The notes beneath the pieces were generated by a model that was given only the letters and a program-made list of their open reading frames with translations, was not told the origin of the DNA and ran no database searches. From positions 32,183 to 96,182 of the forward strand of contig JANQHO010000054.1 of NCBI GenBank assembly GCA_028277105.1: a stretch of DNA of 64,000 nucleotides, written 5' to 3'. The DNA comes from Owenweeksia sp. (GTDB lineage Bacteria; Bacteroidota; Bacteroidia; Flavobacteriales; Schleiferiaceae). Every line of letters begins with the position of its first letter. Within the stretch, counting starts at the first letter, position 1. Both the position numbers and the translations under genes were made by a program. This document shows, one piece after another, positions 23,348 through 32,768 of the stretch.

Positions 23348-24550
23348 CTAATCAAAGTCATCGTATAGCAAATATTTCAGCCTCATCTGCTTATAAGCGA
23401 TCAACTCATATTCCCATGACGCTTTGATCTCTTCAGAGCTTTTACCTGCTATAATGTCTTTACGCAATTGATCGGTTCCGGCTAGTTTGTCAAAAAAGCT
23501 ATTGAAAAACTGACCTTTATCCGGAGCCATTTTATACGACTCGATCAGCCAAAGCAGATATAACTCTCCCAGACCATGCACATAATACATGGCAAAATTA
23601 GTGAGATCAAAGCCATAACAGGTCTTCCCTTTATAAGGAGGGTTTACCGCTCCGGGCTTACTTACAGGGATAAAAGTATCTGAAGATTCGGTGAAATAAG
23701 GGGCTCCTATCCGTTCAAAAGGCTTATCCGTACCCCGGCCTACACTTACGTTGGTCCCTTCAAAAAAACAAAGCGAAGGATAAAGGGAAACTGCCCACTT
23801 ATTGGGTAAGTTAGGCGAAGGTTTAACTGGAAGGGAGTAGGCCATATTGTGATCCCAACCGATGCATTTGACTATGTCTAACGCACATTTTTTTCCATTT
23901 TTGAGCCAGCCCTCGCCATTTACCATGCGGGCGTACTCCCCTACTGTCATGCCATGCACTACCGGAACGGGGTGTAGTCCTACAAAGGATTCAAAACCGG
24001 GCTTTAAAACAGGTCCGTCTACGTAGTAGCCGTGAGGATTAGGCCGGTCCAGAACAACCAGCTTTTTGCTGTTTTCCGCACAGACTTCCATTACATAGGT
24101 AAGGGTAGAAATATAAGTGTAAAAGCGGGCTCCTACATCCTGTATATCAAACACTACAATGTCTATATCCGAAAGTTGTTCCGCGCTTGGTTTCTTATTA
24201 TTGCCGTAAAGGGATATGATGGGCAAACCTGTTTTTTTGTCGGTACTGCTTTTTACTGCCTCTCCGGCAGAAGCATCTCCTCTAAAACCGTGCTCAGGAG
24301 CAAAAACCTTGAGTACGTTAACTTTATTTTCAAGCAAAAAGTCTACCAGGTGTTGACCTTTAACCATTGAAGTTTGATTAGCTACCACTGCCACCCTTTT
24401 CTTGTACAACAAAGGCAAATATGCACCCGGGCGCTCAGCTCCGGTCAGTAAGTTTTCAGCTTCCTTTAATTGAGCACCAACCACCAGGGGTAAAAGCAAC
24501 AGAGCCAGGGTCAATTGCCTATATTTGGCAACCGCAGAAATACCTATCAT
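23348..24550 (-). CDS. namZ: NamZ-type exo-beta-N-acetylmuramidase (DUF1343)
   Basis: About 400 residues. I place the start at ATG 24550, giving a normal-length signal peptide (YRQLTLALLLLPLVVGAQ); ATG 24574 is an alternative. DUF1343 hallmarks are present: VAVVANQTSMVKGQHLVD, VLKVFAPEHGFRGDASAGE, LPIISLYG, VVFDIQDVGARFYTYISTL, VLDRPNPHGYYVDGP, FEGTNVSVGRGTDKPF. The family hydrolyses terminal N-acetylmuramic acid from peptidoglycan fragments, fitting a periplasmic muropeptide-recycling role. It is convergent with the receptor gene (1-bp gap) and head-to-head with the permease gene, with only about 4 bp between starts. Confidence 0.9.
   Translation of the reverse strand: MIGISAVAKYRQLTLALLLLPLVVGAQLKEAENLLTGAERPGAYLPLLYKKRVAVVANQTSMVKGQHLVDFLLENKVNVLKVFAPEHGFRGDASAGEAVKSSTDKKTGLPIISLYGNNKKPSAEQLSDIDIVVFDIQDVGARFYTYISTLTYVMEVCAENSKKLVVLDRPNPHGYYVDGPVLKPGFESFVGLHPVPVVHGMTVGEYARMVNGEGWLKNGKKCALDIVKCIGWDHNMAYSLPVKPSPNLPNKWAVSLYPSLCFFEGTNVSVGRGTDKPFERIGAPYFTESSDTFIPVSKPGAVNPPYKGKTCYGFDLTNFAMYYVHGLGELYLLWLIESYKMAPDKGQFFNSFFDKLAGTDQLRKDIIAGKSSEEIKASWEYELIAYKQMRLKYLLYDDFD
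24520..24527 (+). promoter_or_regulatory. Candidate -7 box of LolC/E-like gene, inside namZ
   Basis: TATATTTG (TAnnTTTG) lies 27 bp before the TTG start at 24555, within the 5' coding part of the opposing gene. A second TATATTTG at 24550-24557 overlaps the start codon itself. No good TTG element is found at the right distance from the first box, so the support is weak. Confidence 0.35.
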
Positions 24551-24554
24551 ATAT

Positions 24555-25787
24555 TTGAGTTTCGAATTTTTCATAGCCAGCCGCATTTTAAAAAACAAAA
24601 CACCTGCCGGAAAAATCTCCCGGCCGGTGATCCGTATTTCCATGTGGGCTATAGCTCTGGGTATTATCATAATGATCATAGCCCTGGCTACCGGTAACGG
24701 ACTGCGCAATGAGATCAGGAGCAAAATAACCGGATTCGGGGGACATATTCAAATACTCAATTATCAACCGAACCCTACTTATGAACAAGACCCGATTACA
24801 ATAGGCGATTCCCTTCTGCTGACTATTCAAAATCTGGAAGGTGTTACACACATCCAAAAAATAGCCCGTAAAGCAGGGATCATCAAACAACAGGAACTTT
24901 TTGAAGGTGCTATTTTGAAAGGAGTGGATTCTACCTTCAACTGGCAATTTTTTGAATCATACCTGCAAGAAGGCAATAGCCTGAATCTTTCCGGCAAAAC
25001 CTACAATGATTCTGTAATTATCAGCCAGAACCTGGCCAACAAACTTTCCCTTCAGCTTCACGACAAATTCAGTATGTACTTTGTAAGGGAATTACCCAAG
25101 CCCCCTTTGCTGCGCTATTTCCATGTGGCAGGTATTTACAAAACCGACTTTGAGGAAATCGATAACAATTATTTATTGGGAGACCTCAAGCATGTATTAC
25201 GCCTCAACAGATGGGAAAAAGACCAGGCGGGCAATCTTGAGATTTACCTTTCCGATGAAGATCTCATGTTAGAAAAAACCCTTGCCATCAGGGCTATATT
25301 GCCCTTTGAATATGATGCCCTTACTGCACGTCAACTCAATGAACAATTGTTTCAGTGGCTCGATCTTTTTGATCTTAATATCCTCATTGTTCTCATTATA
25401 ATGATTGTGGTAGCTACCATCAACATGAGTATCGCTTTGCTGATCCTGATACTGGAAAGAACACAGATGATCGGAATATTAAAAGCTTTGGGTAGCTATG
25501 ACCTAAGCATACGGAAGATATTTTTATTGAGCGCTGCCAATCTTATAGCCAAAGGGTTGCTTTGGGGCAATATCATTGGCATAGGCCTTTGCCTGTTACA
25601 GCAATATTTTGGTCTTATCAAACTCGACCCATCTACTTATTATGTCAGTGAAGTTTCCATTGACCTCAACTTATTTCATCTCATATTGTTAAATGCGGGA
25701 ACTGTGCTGATATGTCTGGCCAGTCTTGTATTACCTTCATTTGTCATTACCCGTATTTCGCCTGTAAAAGCCATCCGCTTTGATTAG
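24555..25787 (+). CDS. LolC/E-like ABC transporter permease (FtsX family)
   Basis: About 410 residues. TTG 24555 gives MSFEFFIASRIL, the usual family N-terminus. The first helix is WAIALGIIIMIIALATGNGL; a large periplasmic MacB-like domain follows (residues about 60-255); three C-terminal helices complete it (LNILIVLIIMIVVATINMSIALLILI, with LERTQMIGILKALG as the coupling motif; the last near VLICLASLVLPSFVITRISPVKAIRFD). LolC/E proteins extract lipoproteins from the inner membrane for LolA. LolA is encoded at 47291, but the ATPase is not in the window. Confidence 0.88.
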   Translation: MSFEFFIASRILKNKTPAGKISRPVIRISMWAIALGIIIMIIALATGNGLRNEIRSKITGFGGHIQILNYQPNPTYEQDPITIGDSLLLTIQNLEGVTHIQKIARKAGIIKQQELFEGAILKGVDSTFNWQFFESYLQEGNSLNLSGKTYNDSVIISQNLANKLSLQLHDKFSMYFVRELPKPPLLRYFHVAGIYKTDFEEIDNNYLLGDLKHVLRLNRWEKDQAGNLEIYLSDEDLMLEKTLAIRAILPFEYDALTARQLNEQLFQWLDLFDLNILIVLIIMIVVATINMSIALLILILERTQMIGILKALGSYDLSIRKIFLLSAANLIAKGLLWGNIIGIGLCLLQQYFGLIKLDPSTYYVSEVSIDLNLFHLILLNAGTVLICLASLVLPSFVITRISPVKAIRFD

Positions 25788-25820
25788 CTTTGCAGCCAAA
25801 ATTTAAAGATTATAGCTCCC

Positions 25821-27194
25821 GTGAGACCCATCAAGAATATCTACAACAATATCCTGGAAACTATCGGCCATACACCATTGATCAAACTCAATAAAATTGC
25901 TGAGCATATACCTGCCACCGTTTTGGCCAAGGTTGAATATTTCAATCCAGGCCATTCGGTTAAAGACCGCATGGCTCTTAAAATGGTAGAAGATGCCGAA
26001 AAAGAAGGTAAATTGAAACCAGGAGGAACCATTATTGAATGTACTTCCGGCAACACCGGTATGGGTCTGGCCCTAGCCGCTATTGTTAAAGGCTACAAAT
26101 TGATCTGTACCCTGAGCGACAAACAGAGCAAGGAAAAAATGGATATTCTGCGCGCGATGGGAGCCGAAATATATGTTTGTCCTACTAATGTAACCCCTGA
26201 TCATCCGGATTCTTATTATTCCGTAGCAGAACGTTTAAACAAAGAGATCCCCAACTCTTTTTACCCTTACCAATACGATAACTTGAGTAACCGCAAAGCC
26301 CATTATGAAAGTACCGGCCCAGAGATATGGGAGCAAACCGAGGGCAAGATCACCCATTTTGTGGTTGGGGTAGGAACCGGAGGAACTATATCAGGAGTCG
26401 GAAAATATTTGAAAGAACAAAATCCCAACATCAAAATATGGGGAGGTGACACTTACGGTTCGGTATTTAAGAAATACCACGAAACCAGAGAATTTGACGA
26501 AAAAGAGATCTATCCCTACATTACCGAAGGAATAGGTGAGGATATTCTGCCTAAGAATGTGGATTTTGATGTTATTGATCATTTTGAAAAGATAACTGAT
26601 AAAGAGGGAGCATTGGTAACCCGGGAATTGGCCAAAAAAGAAGGTTTATTTCTCGGTTATTCTGCCGGTTCAGCTTTTCAGGTAGTACGCCAGATGAAAG
26701 ACCATCTTACTGAGGATGACGTAGTAGTGGTACTTTTCCATGATCACGGCAGCCGCTATGTCGGTAAAGTCTACAATGACGACTGGATGCGCGATCGCGG
26801 TTTTCTCACTACTGCTAATTCTACAGCCGGTGATCTGGTAAAGGCCCATCAAAATCTAAAACTGATCACAGCCAAACCCACTGAATTGGTGTCTGCCGCC
26901 ATCCAGAAAATGCAGCAGTATAATATTTCTCAATTACCGGTAATGGATGGTAGTGATCTGGTAGGTTCACTGGACGACAGTCATCTCTTCCAAAAAATAA
27001 TGAACGACCCTTCTCTGGCAGAAAAGACTGTTGAGCAGGTAATGGACAATCCTTTTCCAGTTGTTGATAGTCACACTGACCTTCAGACTATAGCCGGGCA
27101 TATCAATAAGGAGAATAAGGCCGTATTGGTAAAATTTTCCGAAGGCGGTTATCACATTATTACTAAACAGGATATTATCGGAGCTTTGAGCTAA
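25821..27194 (+). CDS. Cystathionine beta-synthase / CysK-type PLP enzyme with CBS pair
   Basis: A 457-residue protein from GTG 25821. The PLP lysine lies in NPGHSVKDRMALKM (about residue 49), and the phosphate loop is in GVGTGGTISGVG. TSGNTGMGLALAA binds substrate, and the serine-type loop GYSAGSAF sits before the linker. Residues about 340-457 hold two CBS modules (VSAAIQKMQQYNISQLPV; VEQVMDNPFPVVD). It condenses serine with homocysteine to cystathionine, or makes cysteine, and the CBS pair may sense adenosine ligands. It overlaps the next gene by one base (TAATG). Confidence 0.9.
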   Translation: MRPIKNIYNNILETIGHTPLIKLNKIAEHIPATVLAKVEYFNPGHSVKDRMALKMVEDAEKEGKLKPGGTIIECTSGNTGMGLALAAIVKGYKLICTLSDKQSKEKMDILRAMGAEIYVCPTNVTPDHPDSYYSVAERLNKEIPNSFYPYQYDNLSNRKAHYESTGPEIWEQTEGKITHFVVGVGTGGTISGVGKYLKEQNPNIKIWGGDTYGSVFKKYHETREFDEKEIYPYITEGIGEDILPKNVDFDVIDHFEKITDKEGALVTRELAKKEGLFLGYSAGSAFQVVRQMKDHLTEDDVVVVLFHDHGSRYVGKVYNDDWMRDRGFLTTANSTAGDLVKAHQNLKLITAKPTELVSAAIQKMQQYNISQLPVMDGSDLVGSLDDSHLFQKIMNDPSLAEKTVEQVMDNPFPVVDSHTDLQTIAGHINKENKAVLVKFSEGGYHIITKQDIIGALS

Positions 27195-27991
27195 TGGCGG
27201 TATATACCGATCAGACCGAACGAAACTTAGAACTGGCTCATAGGCCGAAACGGATTATTTCCACCGTTCCTTCTCAAACGGAATTGCTTTACGATCTAGG
27301 ACTGGAAAAAGAAGTGATAGGGATTACCGCCTTTTGTGTTCACCCCAAAAGCTGGCTTCAAGAAAAAGTAGTGATAGGCGGCACTAAAGACCTCAAAACA
27401 AAATTGATAAGGGATCTAAAACCCGATCTTATAATTGGTAATAAGGAGGAAAACGTTAAAGAACAGGTAGAAGAGTTAGCAGTTGATATACCTTTTTGGC
27501 TAAGTGATGTAGAAACTTTTGAGGATGCTTTGGCTATGATCAGTCAGGTAGGAGAATTAACAGGTAAAGCAGTCAATGCTGAAAAGCTAAGCCAACAAAT
27601 CCTGCAAAAGAAGGAAGAACTGAAGCCCCTGCCTGAGATTCCCACGGCTTACTTCATCTGGAAAGAACCCTATATGCTGGCAGGCCATAGTACTTTTATA
27701 GGTGATATGATGCAACTCAGTGGCCTGAAAAACATCGCTCCGCAAAACGAGGAACGCTACCCGCAAATAGCTTTTGAGCACTTACAGAGTCTGCAACCCA
27801 GCTTAATCCTGCTGAGCTCTGAGCCTTTTGCCTTCAGTACTGCTGATGCGCATCAATTGGCAAAAATTTGTCCTGAGGCTACGATCAAAATAATTGACGG
27901 GGAACGATTCAGCTGGTATGGCAGCCGTATGTTAGGCACTATAGACTATCTCAAAAGATTTACAAATGAATTAAGCCTTATTTTTCAATAA
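27194..27991 (+). CDS. BtuF-like helical-backbone metal/cobalamin receptor, no signal peptide
   Basis: A 265-residue protein with the two-lobe periplasmic-binding fold of the BtuF/FhuD class: [50 protein letters not shown], and the long backbone helix [13 protein letters not shown]. No signal peptide or lipobox is visible at the N-terminus ([14 protein letters not shown]), and the coupled ATG makes upstream extension impossible. It is therefore predicted cytoplasmic, unlike classical BtuF. The role is unclear; cobalamin or heme binding is a guess. It is translationally coupled to the CBS gene and overlaps pyrD tail-to-tail by 21 bp. Confidence 0.8.
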   Translation: MAVYTDQTERNLELAHRPKRIISTVPSQTELLYDLGLEKEVIGITAFCVHPKSWLQEKVVIGGTKDLKTKLIRDLKPDLIIGNKEENVKEQVEELAVDIPFWLSDVETFEDALAMISQVGELTGKAVNAEKLSQQILQKKEELKPLPEIPTAYFIWKEPYMLAGHSTFIGDMMQLSGLKNIAPQNEERYPQIAFEHLQSLQPSLILLSSEPFAFSTADAHQLAKICPEATIKIIDGERFSWYGSRMLGTIDYLKRFTNELSLIFQ

Positions 27992-29011
27992 GCCTTTACA
28001 TATTTTCTTTACTATGCCCGGACCTTCGTAAACAAAGCCAGTATAAACCTGCACTAAAACGGCTCCGGCTTCCAGTTTCTCCCTCGCATCGCTGGCATTG
28101 AATATTCCTCCCACCGCTATTATTGGAATCTTTCCTTTTGATCTTTGATTCAGATACCGGATCACCTCAGTGGATCGCTCTTTAACCGGTAAACCGCTGA
28201 CTCCTCCAGCTCCTATGTTCTTAACTGTAGCTTCTGGTGTTTTCAAATTCCCTCTGGAAATAGTAGTATTTGTTGCTATAATACCGTCAATTTTACTTTC
28301 CTGTACGATCTCAACAATATCATCTAACTGCCCATCAGTAAGATCTGGCGCGATTTTCAATAAGACCGGTTTAGGCTTTACTTTCTTAAAATTCTCTGCT
28401 TGCAAACTCATCAATATCTGCTTGAGAGGTTCCTTTTCCTGTAGATCCCTTAAATTGGGCGTATTAGGGGAAGAAACATTGACCACAAAATAATCTACGT
28501 GATCAAAGAGTTTGTCAAAGCAGATAAGGTAGTCGTTTAAAGCTTCTTCATTAGGGGTAACTTTATTCTTACCAATGTTACCCCCCATGATCAGTTTGTG
28601 ATTTGATCGCTTCTTTAAACGCTTTACCAGGGCTTCTACTCCACCGTTGTTAAAACCCATCCGGTTGATCAGACCCTGATCGGCCTTTAGGCGAAACAAA
28701 CGGGGTTTTTCATTTCCTGCTTGTGGCTTGGGGGTAACGGTTCCTACTTCAATAAAACCAAAACCGTAATGGCCCAATTCTTCAAAAAGCTTCCCATCTT
28801 TATCAAAACCTGCGGCTAAGCCCACGGGATTTTCAAATTCCAACCCTAAGGCTTTTACTTTTAAGTGCTCATCCCTGACCTTGTACATTCCTTTTGTCAA
28901 TGCTACTACTCCAGGGATTTTTTGGCTGATTTTGATGAAACGGAAAGTAAAATGGTGCACCGCTTCAGGATCGAACAAAAACAACAAGGGGCGCAGAAGA
29001 AGTTTGTACAT
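27971..29011 (-). CDS. pyrD: Dihydroorotate dehydrogenase (quinone), class 2
   Basis: A 346-residue protein from ATG 29011. An N-terminal membrane-association helix ([25 protein letters not shown]), [44 protein letters not shown] and the catalytic-serine region [15 protein letters not shown] identify class 2 PyrD. FMN-phosphate binding lies in [19 protein letters not shown]. It oxidises dihydroorotate to orotate with quinone as acceptor, in pyrimidine synthesis at the inner membrane. A TATTTTTG box (minus strand, 29027-29034) precedes it. Its 3' end overlaps the BtuF-like gene. Confidence 0.96.
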   Translation of the reverse strand: MYKLLLRPLLFLFDPEAVHHFTFRFIKISQKIPGVVALTKGMYKVRDEHLKVKALGLEFENPVGLAAGFDKDGKLFEELGHYGFGFIEVGTVTPKPQAGNEKPRLFRLKADQGLINRMGFNNGGVEALVKRLKKRSNHKLIMGGNIGKNKVTPNEEALNDYLICFDKLFDHVDYFVVNVSSPNTPNLRDLQEKEPLKQILMSLQAENFKKVKPKPVLLKIAPDLTDGQLDDIVEIVQESKIDGIIATNTTISRGNLKTPEATVKNIGAGGVSGLPVKERSTEVIRYLNQRSKGKIPIIAVGGIFNASDAREKLEAGAVLVQVYTGFVYEGPGIVKKICKGLLKNKA

Positions 29012-29026
29012 GGAAGGATTTTGCCG

Positions 29027-29034
29027 CAAAAATA
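29027..29034 (-). promoter_or_regulatory. -7 box of pyrD
   Basis: The minus strand reads TATTTTTG (TAnnTTTG) 15 bp before the pyrD ATG. It lies back-to-back with the smpB -7 box in a 53-bp divergent region. A TTG at correct -33 spacing was not found. Confidence 0.5.
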
Positions 29035-29050
29035 AGCAAGGGAATACTAT

Positions 29051-29058
29051 TATCTTTG
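29051..29058 (+). promoter_or_regulatory. -7 box of smpB
   Basis: TATCTTTG (TAnnTTTG) ends 6 bp before ATG 29065, so the mRNA would be leaderless or nearly so. The -33 element is not at optimal spacing (TTG at 29021-29023 is 27 bp away). Confidence 0.5.
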
Positions 29059-29064
29059 CCCACT

Positions 29065-29520
29065 ATGTCTAAGGACTTCATAAATATTAAAAACCGCAAG
29101 GCCAAATTTGAGTACCACATCCTCGACAAATTTGAGGCAGGGATTCAATTGTTGGGCACAGAGATAAAATCCATCCGTGAGGGAAAGGCCAGTTTGGTGG
29201 AAAGCTATTGTTATTTTAAAGGGCAAGAGCTCTTTATCAAGAATATGAACATAGCGGAATACAGTCACGGTAACATCAATAATCATGAGCCTTTGCGGGA
29301 ACGCAAATTACTGCTGCACAAAAGGGAACTTTCCAAGCTGAAGGACAATCTGGAAAAAGGAGGAAACAATACCATTATTCCATTACGGCTCTACATCAAT
29401 GACAAGGGTATAGCCAAAATGGAGATAGCCCTGGCTACCGGTAAAAAGCTATACGACAAACGGGAGAGTATCAAGGAAAAAGACATTAAACGTGAGATGG
29501 ATCGCAGGATGAAATATTAA
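29065..29520 (+). CDS. smpB: SsrA-binding protein SmpB
   Basis: A 151-residue protein from ATG 29065. The tmRNA-binding OB fold is clear: NIKNRKAKFEYHILDKFEAGIQLLGTEIKSIREGK, then NPHEP-like NNHEPLRERKLLLHK. The basic tail DIKREMDRRMKY is the helix that enters the mRNA channel. SmpB delivers tmRNA to stalled ribosomes for trans-translation. The tmRNA gene is not in this window. The -7 box so close to the start suggests a very short leader. Confidence 0.96.
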   Translation: MSKDFINIKNRKAKFEYHILDKFEAGIQLLGTEIKSIREGKASLVESYCYFKGQELFIKNMNIAEYSHGNINNHEPLRERKLLLHKRELSKLKDNLEKGGNNTIIPLRLYINDKGIAKMEIALATGKKLYDKRESIKEKDIKREMDRRMKY

Positions 29521-29533
29521 TTTCCCAACAGTT

Positions 29534-29905
29534 CTATTCTCCTCTCTCAAAATAATAAGTCTCATTATCGCCCTCACTGTAACAGGTTAATTTTTTGTGG
29601 TCCAACTGTTTAATCTGAAGCTTCACAGTATCCTCATCTTCCTGATACATGTAGATCGTACCATTTTTATAGTTCCACTGAGCACTTTCTCTTTCATCAT
29701 CTATCACCATTTCCACCTTGCCGCTTTCCAAAAAGATTAAATAACCTTCAGTCTCATCGCTTTCAAGCTCCTCAAAATCCCCTAAATATTCTACAGTTAC
29801 AGGATGCCATTTTTTGTTAGTGAGTAAAGAAACCTGGTCGCTCTCTTGAGCGGAAGCTGCTGATACTGTTACAATGAGCAGCAATGAAATGACTATCTTC
29901 TTCAT
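29534..29905 (-). CDS. Small secreted beta-rich protein, unknown
   Basis: A 123-residue protein with a signal peptide (MKKIVISLLLIVTVSAASAQ). The mature part (LLTNKKWHPVTVEYLGDFEELESDE, QWNYKNGTIYMYQED, KLTCYSEGDNETYYFERG) matches the 'Lipocalin-like' repeat type common in Bacteroidota. There is no lipobox Cys, so it is periplasmic. It sits 57 bp upstream of folD's stop on the same strand, so the two could share a transcript. The function is unknown. Confidence 0.75.
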   Translation of the reverse strand: MKKIVISLLLIVTVSAASAQESDQVSLLTNKKWHPVTVEYLGDFEELESDETEGYLIFLESGKVEMVIDDERESAQWNYKNGTIYMYQEDEDTVKLQIKQLDHKKLTCYSEGDNETYYFERGE

Positions 29906-29961
29906 ATCCTTTTCTTTTATTATTTGACCAGGAAGATGAAGTTGAGTTGTATCTGTTGGAA

Positions 29962-30834
29962 TTATTTCCTCCTGGCTGCCATTAAAGTATTCTTAAGCAA
30001 GCTCACCCTGGTCATGGGTCCCACACCGCCTGGAACAGGTGTAATATAAGAAGCTTTTTCGGCTACTTTTTCAAAATCTACATCACCTACCAAACGATGG
30101 CCTGATTTTTTGCTTTTGTCCACCACCCTGGTAGTACCCACATCAATAATTACTACGCCATCTTTTACCATATCAGCAGTCACAAAATTGGGTTTACCCA
30201 AAGCGGCAATAATAATGTCGGCTTCATTGAGTAGCTCCTTAAGGTTGGTGGTACGGCTGTGGGTTAAGGTTACAGTAGCATTGCCCGGATAGGCATTACG
30301 ACCCATCAAAATGCTGGCGGGCAGGCCTACAATATGCGAACGACCGATGACCACACAGTGCTTGCCCCCGGTCTCTATATTGTAGCGATCCAGCAGATCG
30401 ATGATGCCCATGGGAGTGGCCGGTAAAAAAGTCGGCAGGTTTAAAGCCATGCGACCCAGGTTTTGCGGATGAAAACCGTCTACATCTTTTTCAGGGTCAA
30501 TGGCCATGATCACCTTTTGCTCGTCTATATGCTTGGGCAAGGGGAGCTGAACGATATAGCCGTCAACGGCATCGTCTTCGTTCAGTTTGTGTACCTCTTC
30601 CAACAGTTCTTTTTCTGAGATGGTCTCGGACAGCTTGACTAGAGTAGAATCGAAGCCCACTTCCTTGCAATCTTTTAGCTTGGCATTGACATAGGTTACC
30701 GAAGCCCCGTTATTCCCAACCAACACTACAGCCAGATGGGGTTTTTTGCCGGTTTTTTCACTTACCTTTTGTACTTCTTTGGCAATTTCGTCTTTAATCT
30801 CTTGTGAGGTCTTTTTTCCGTCTAGTAGTATCAT
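29962..30834 (-). CDS. folD: Bifunctional methylene-THF dehydrogenase/cyclohydrolase
   Basis: A 290-residue Fol[27 protein letters not shown] with the catalytic Lys, [47 protein letters not shown] (Rossmann) and [18 protein letters not shown] are all present. It interconverts 5,10-methylene-, methenyl- and formyl-tetrahydrofolate with NADP. The length is normal. The cytoplasmic gene lies between ffh and a small secreted protein on the same strand, with 194 bp separating it from ffh. Confidence 0.97.
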   Translation of the reverse strand: MILLDGKKTSQEIKDEIAKEVQKVSEKTGKKPHLAVVLVGNNGASVTYVNAKLKDCKEVGFDSTLVKLSETISEKELLEEVHKLNEDDAVDGYIVQLPLPKHIDEQKVIMAIDPEKDVDGFHPQNLGRMALNLPTFLPATPMGIIDLLDRYNIETGGKHCVVIGRSHIVGLPASILMGRNAYPGNATVTLTHSRTTNLKELLNEADIIIAALGKPNFVTADMVKDGVVIIDVGTTRVVDKSKKSGHRLVGDVDFEKVAEKASYITPVPGGVGPMTRVSLLKNTLMAARRK

Positions 30835-31028
30835 AAGTGTGTTTTATGTGGTAAAAAGTATAGTACTAAACTTTATGTATGGTTTTCTATAAGTAGGAGA
30901 TCGCAGATTTCCACTCTGTTCCATCCGCGATGAATCTTAAACCTTTAGGCTTTCAGCTTATCGGTTTCAATTAATCATCCTTCGATAAACCCCGCTACAG
31001 CGGGACACTCAGGTTTACAACCTTAAAA

Positions 31029-32372
31029 CTACATTGGTCTTCCTCCGCCCATTCCTTTCATCATCTGGGCCATTTGCTTGCCGCCTCCGCCCTGCATCAT
31101 CTTCATCATTTTGCTCATATCGTTAAACTGCTTGAGCAACTGGTTCACTTGTTGGATACTGGTACCACTGCCATCGGCTATGCGCTTTCTCCGGCTGCCA
31201 TTGATCACTTTGGGGTTTTCTCTTTCTTCGGGTGTCATGCTTTGGATAATCGCTTCTATTCCTTTAAAGGCATCATCATCAATATCAATATTCTTCATCA
31301 TCTTGCCCATACCAGGGATCATCCCCATGAGGTCTTTCATATTCCCCATTTTTTTGATCTGCTTGATCTGTCCGATGAAGTCGTTGAAATCAAACTTGTT
31401 AGTCGCAATTTTCTTCTGTACCCTGCGGGCTTCTTCCTCATCGTATTGCTCCTGGGCACGTTCTACCAGCGAAACCACATCCCCCATACCGAGAATACGG
31501 TCAGCCATACGATCAGGATAGAATACATCCAGGGCATCCATTTTTTCCCCGGTACCGATGAACTTAATCGGTTTTTTAACAATAGAGCGGATCGTTAAAG
31601 CCGCTCCACCACGGGTATCACCGTCCAGCTTGGTAAGGATCACCCCTTCGTAATCCAATATATCGTTAAAGGCTTTAGCCGTATTTACTGCATCCTGGCC
31701 GGTCATGGAATCCACCACAAAAAGGGTTTCATCTGGTTTAATGGCTCCATGGATGTTGCGGATCTCGTTCATCATATCCTGGTCTATCGCCAAACGACCG
31801 GCTGTATCCACTATCACTACGTTAAAGCCGTTAGCTTTGGCATGTTTCAGGGCATTTTCCGCAATCTGAACCGGATTCTTATTGTCTTCTTCGGTGTAGA
31901 CCTCTACCCCTATCTGCTCGCCTACTACTTTTAACTGGTTAATGGCCGCGGGACGGTAAACATCACAAGCTACCAGCAAAGGGCGTCTGGATTTTTTGCG
32001 TTTAAGGTAATTAGCCAGTTTACCGGAATGAGTGGTTTTACCGGAACCTTGCAGACCCGCCATTAAAATAACGCTGGGTGAAGACGATATATCTAATTCT
32101 TCCACCGAACCGCCCATCAGTTGAGCCATTTCATCCCGCACAATTTTGGTCATCAACTGACCAGGCTTGAGAGCTGTCAATACTTTTTGCCCTAAGGCTT
32201 TTTCCTTAACGGTATTGGTAAAGTCCTTGGCTATTCTGTAGCTTACATCGGCATCTACCAACGCTCTGCGTATCTCTTTTACGGTTTCCGCTACGTTTAC
32301 TTCGGATATTTGTCCGTGTCCCTTGAGGACGTGAAAAGCTTTATCTAGTTTATCCTGTAGATTGTCAAACAT
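31029..32372 (-). CDS. ffh: Signal recognition particle protein Ffh
   Basis: A 447-residue SRP54 GTPase. The N domain runs about 1-95. The G1 loop is LQGSGKTT, CDVYRPAA is in place, G3 is DTAGR, G4 is TKLDGD, and the G5/closing loop is IGTGEKMDAL. The Met-rich M domain (KMMKNI, MSKMMKMMQGGGG, MMKGMGGG) binds signal sequences and SRP RNA. It targets membrane proteins co-translationally with FtsY. The 4.5S RNA gene was not seen here. The toxin-antitoxin pair lies immediately upstream on the same strand. Confidence 0.97.
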   Translation of the reverse strand: MFDNLQDKLDKAFHVLKGHGQISEVNVAETVKEIRRALVDADVSYRIAKDFTNTVKEKALGQKVLTALKPGQLMTKIVRDEMAQLMGGSVEELDISSSPSVILMAGLQGSGKTTHSGKLANYLKRKKSRRPLLVACDVYRPAAINQLKVVGEQIGVEVYTEEDNKNPVQIAENALKHAKANGFNVVIVDTAGRLAIDQDMMNEIRNIHGAIKPDETLFVVDSMTGQDAVNTAKAFNDILDYEGVILTKLDGDTRGGAALTIRSIVKKPIKFIGTGEKMDALDVFYPDRMADRILGMGDVVSLVERAQEQYDEEEARRVQKKIATNKFDFNDFIGQIKQIKKMGNMKDLMGMIPGMGKMMKNIDIDDDAFKGIEAIIQSMTPEERENPKVINGSRRKRIADGSGTSIQQVNQLLKQFNDMSKMMKMMQGGGGKQMAQMMKGMGGGRPM

Positions 32373-32435
32373 TTATTTCTCCTTCAGAAAGTGTAAAATT
32401 CAGAACGGCAAATTTAAGCAATATATCATCCTGGC

Positions 32436-32768
32436 TTAGTAGCGCAATATATCATTCAAACCTTGCTTTAAAGTTTCGATCTGGCCTTCATCAATCCGGC
32501 CAAGTTTATTCTTTAACCTTTCTTTGGCCACCGAACGGATATGAAAGGTCAATACTTCGGAAGTTTTTTTAAGGCCATTTATGGCATTAGGTTCTAGTAC
32601 CAAATTACCTTTATAAGCTTTGATTTTAGTAGTTAAAGGACAAACTATTACTACTGGCAGGTATTTATTGAGAAGGTTACCGCTAATGATCACAGCCGGT
32701 CTTCTCCCCTTTTGCTCACTCCCCCGGGTAGGGTCAAAGCGCATTTCCCATATTTCACCCTGCTTCAT
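32436..32768 (-). CDS. MazF/PemK-type toxin endoribonuclease
   Basis: A 110-residue protein. MKQGEIWEMRFDPTRGSEQKGRRPAVIIS is the MazF/PemK opening, with the catalytic Arg in the GRRPAVI loop and the second-site Thr in VCPLTTK. VLTFHIRSVAKERLKNKLGRID follows. Such toxins cut mRNA in stressed cells. It overlaps the antitoxin gene by 14 bp, so the two are co-translated. No other toxin module is near. Confidence 0.93.
   Translation of the reverse strand: MKQGEIWEMRFDPTRGSEQKGRRPAVIISGNLLNKYLPVVIVCPLTTKIKAYKGNLVLEPNAINGLKKTSEVLTFHIRSVAKERLKNKLGRIDEGQIETLKQGLNDILRY

Noticed and set aside
24550..24557. Second TATATTTG box with TTG 22 bp upstream as the permease promoter
   Set aside because: It would start transcription beyond the TTG start codon at 24555, so it could not make the full protein.
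23348..24724. Long version of the namZ gene with a 58-residue extension
   Set aside because: The extra residues overlap the permease gene and precede a complete signal peptide; ATG 24550 or 24574 is more consistent.
30985..31006. CCCGCT-AC-AGCGGG hairpin between folD and ffh as terminator
   Set aside because: It has a 2-nt loop and no T-run on either strand; it looks more like a repeat fragment.
31074..31598. Long + strand ORFs across ffh
   Set aside because: Shadow frames with low-complexity content opposite a complete Ffh; no start context or family.
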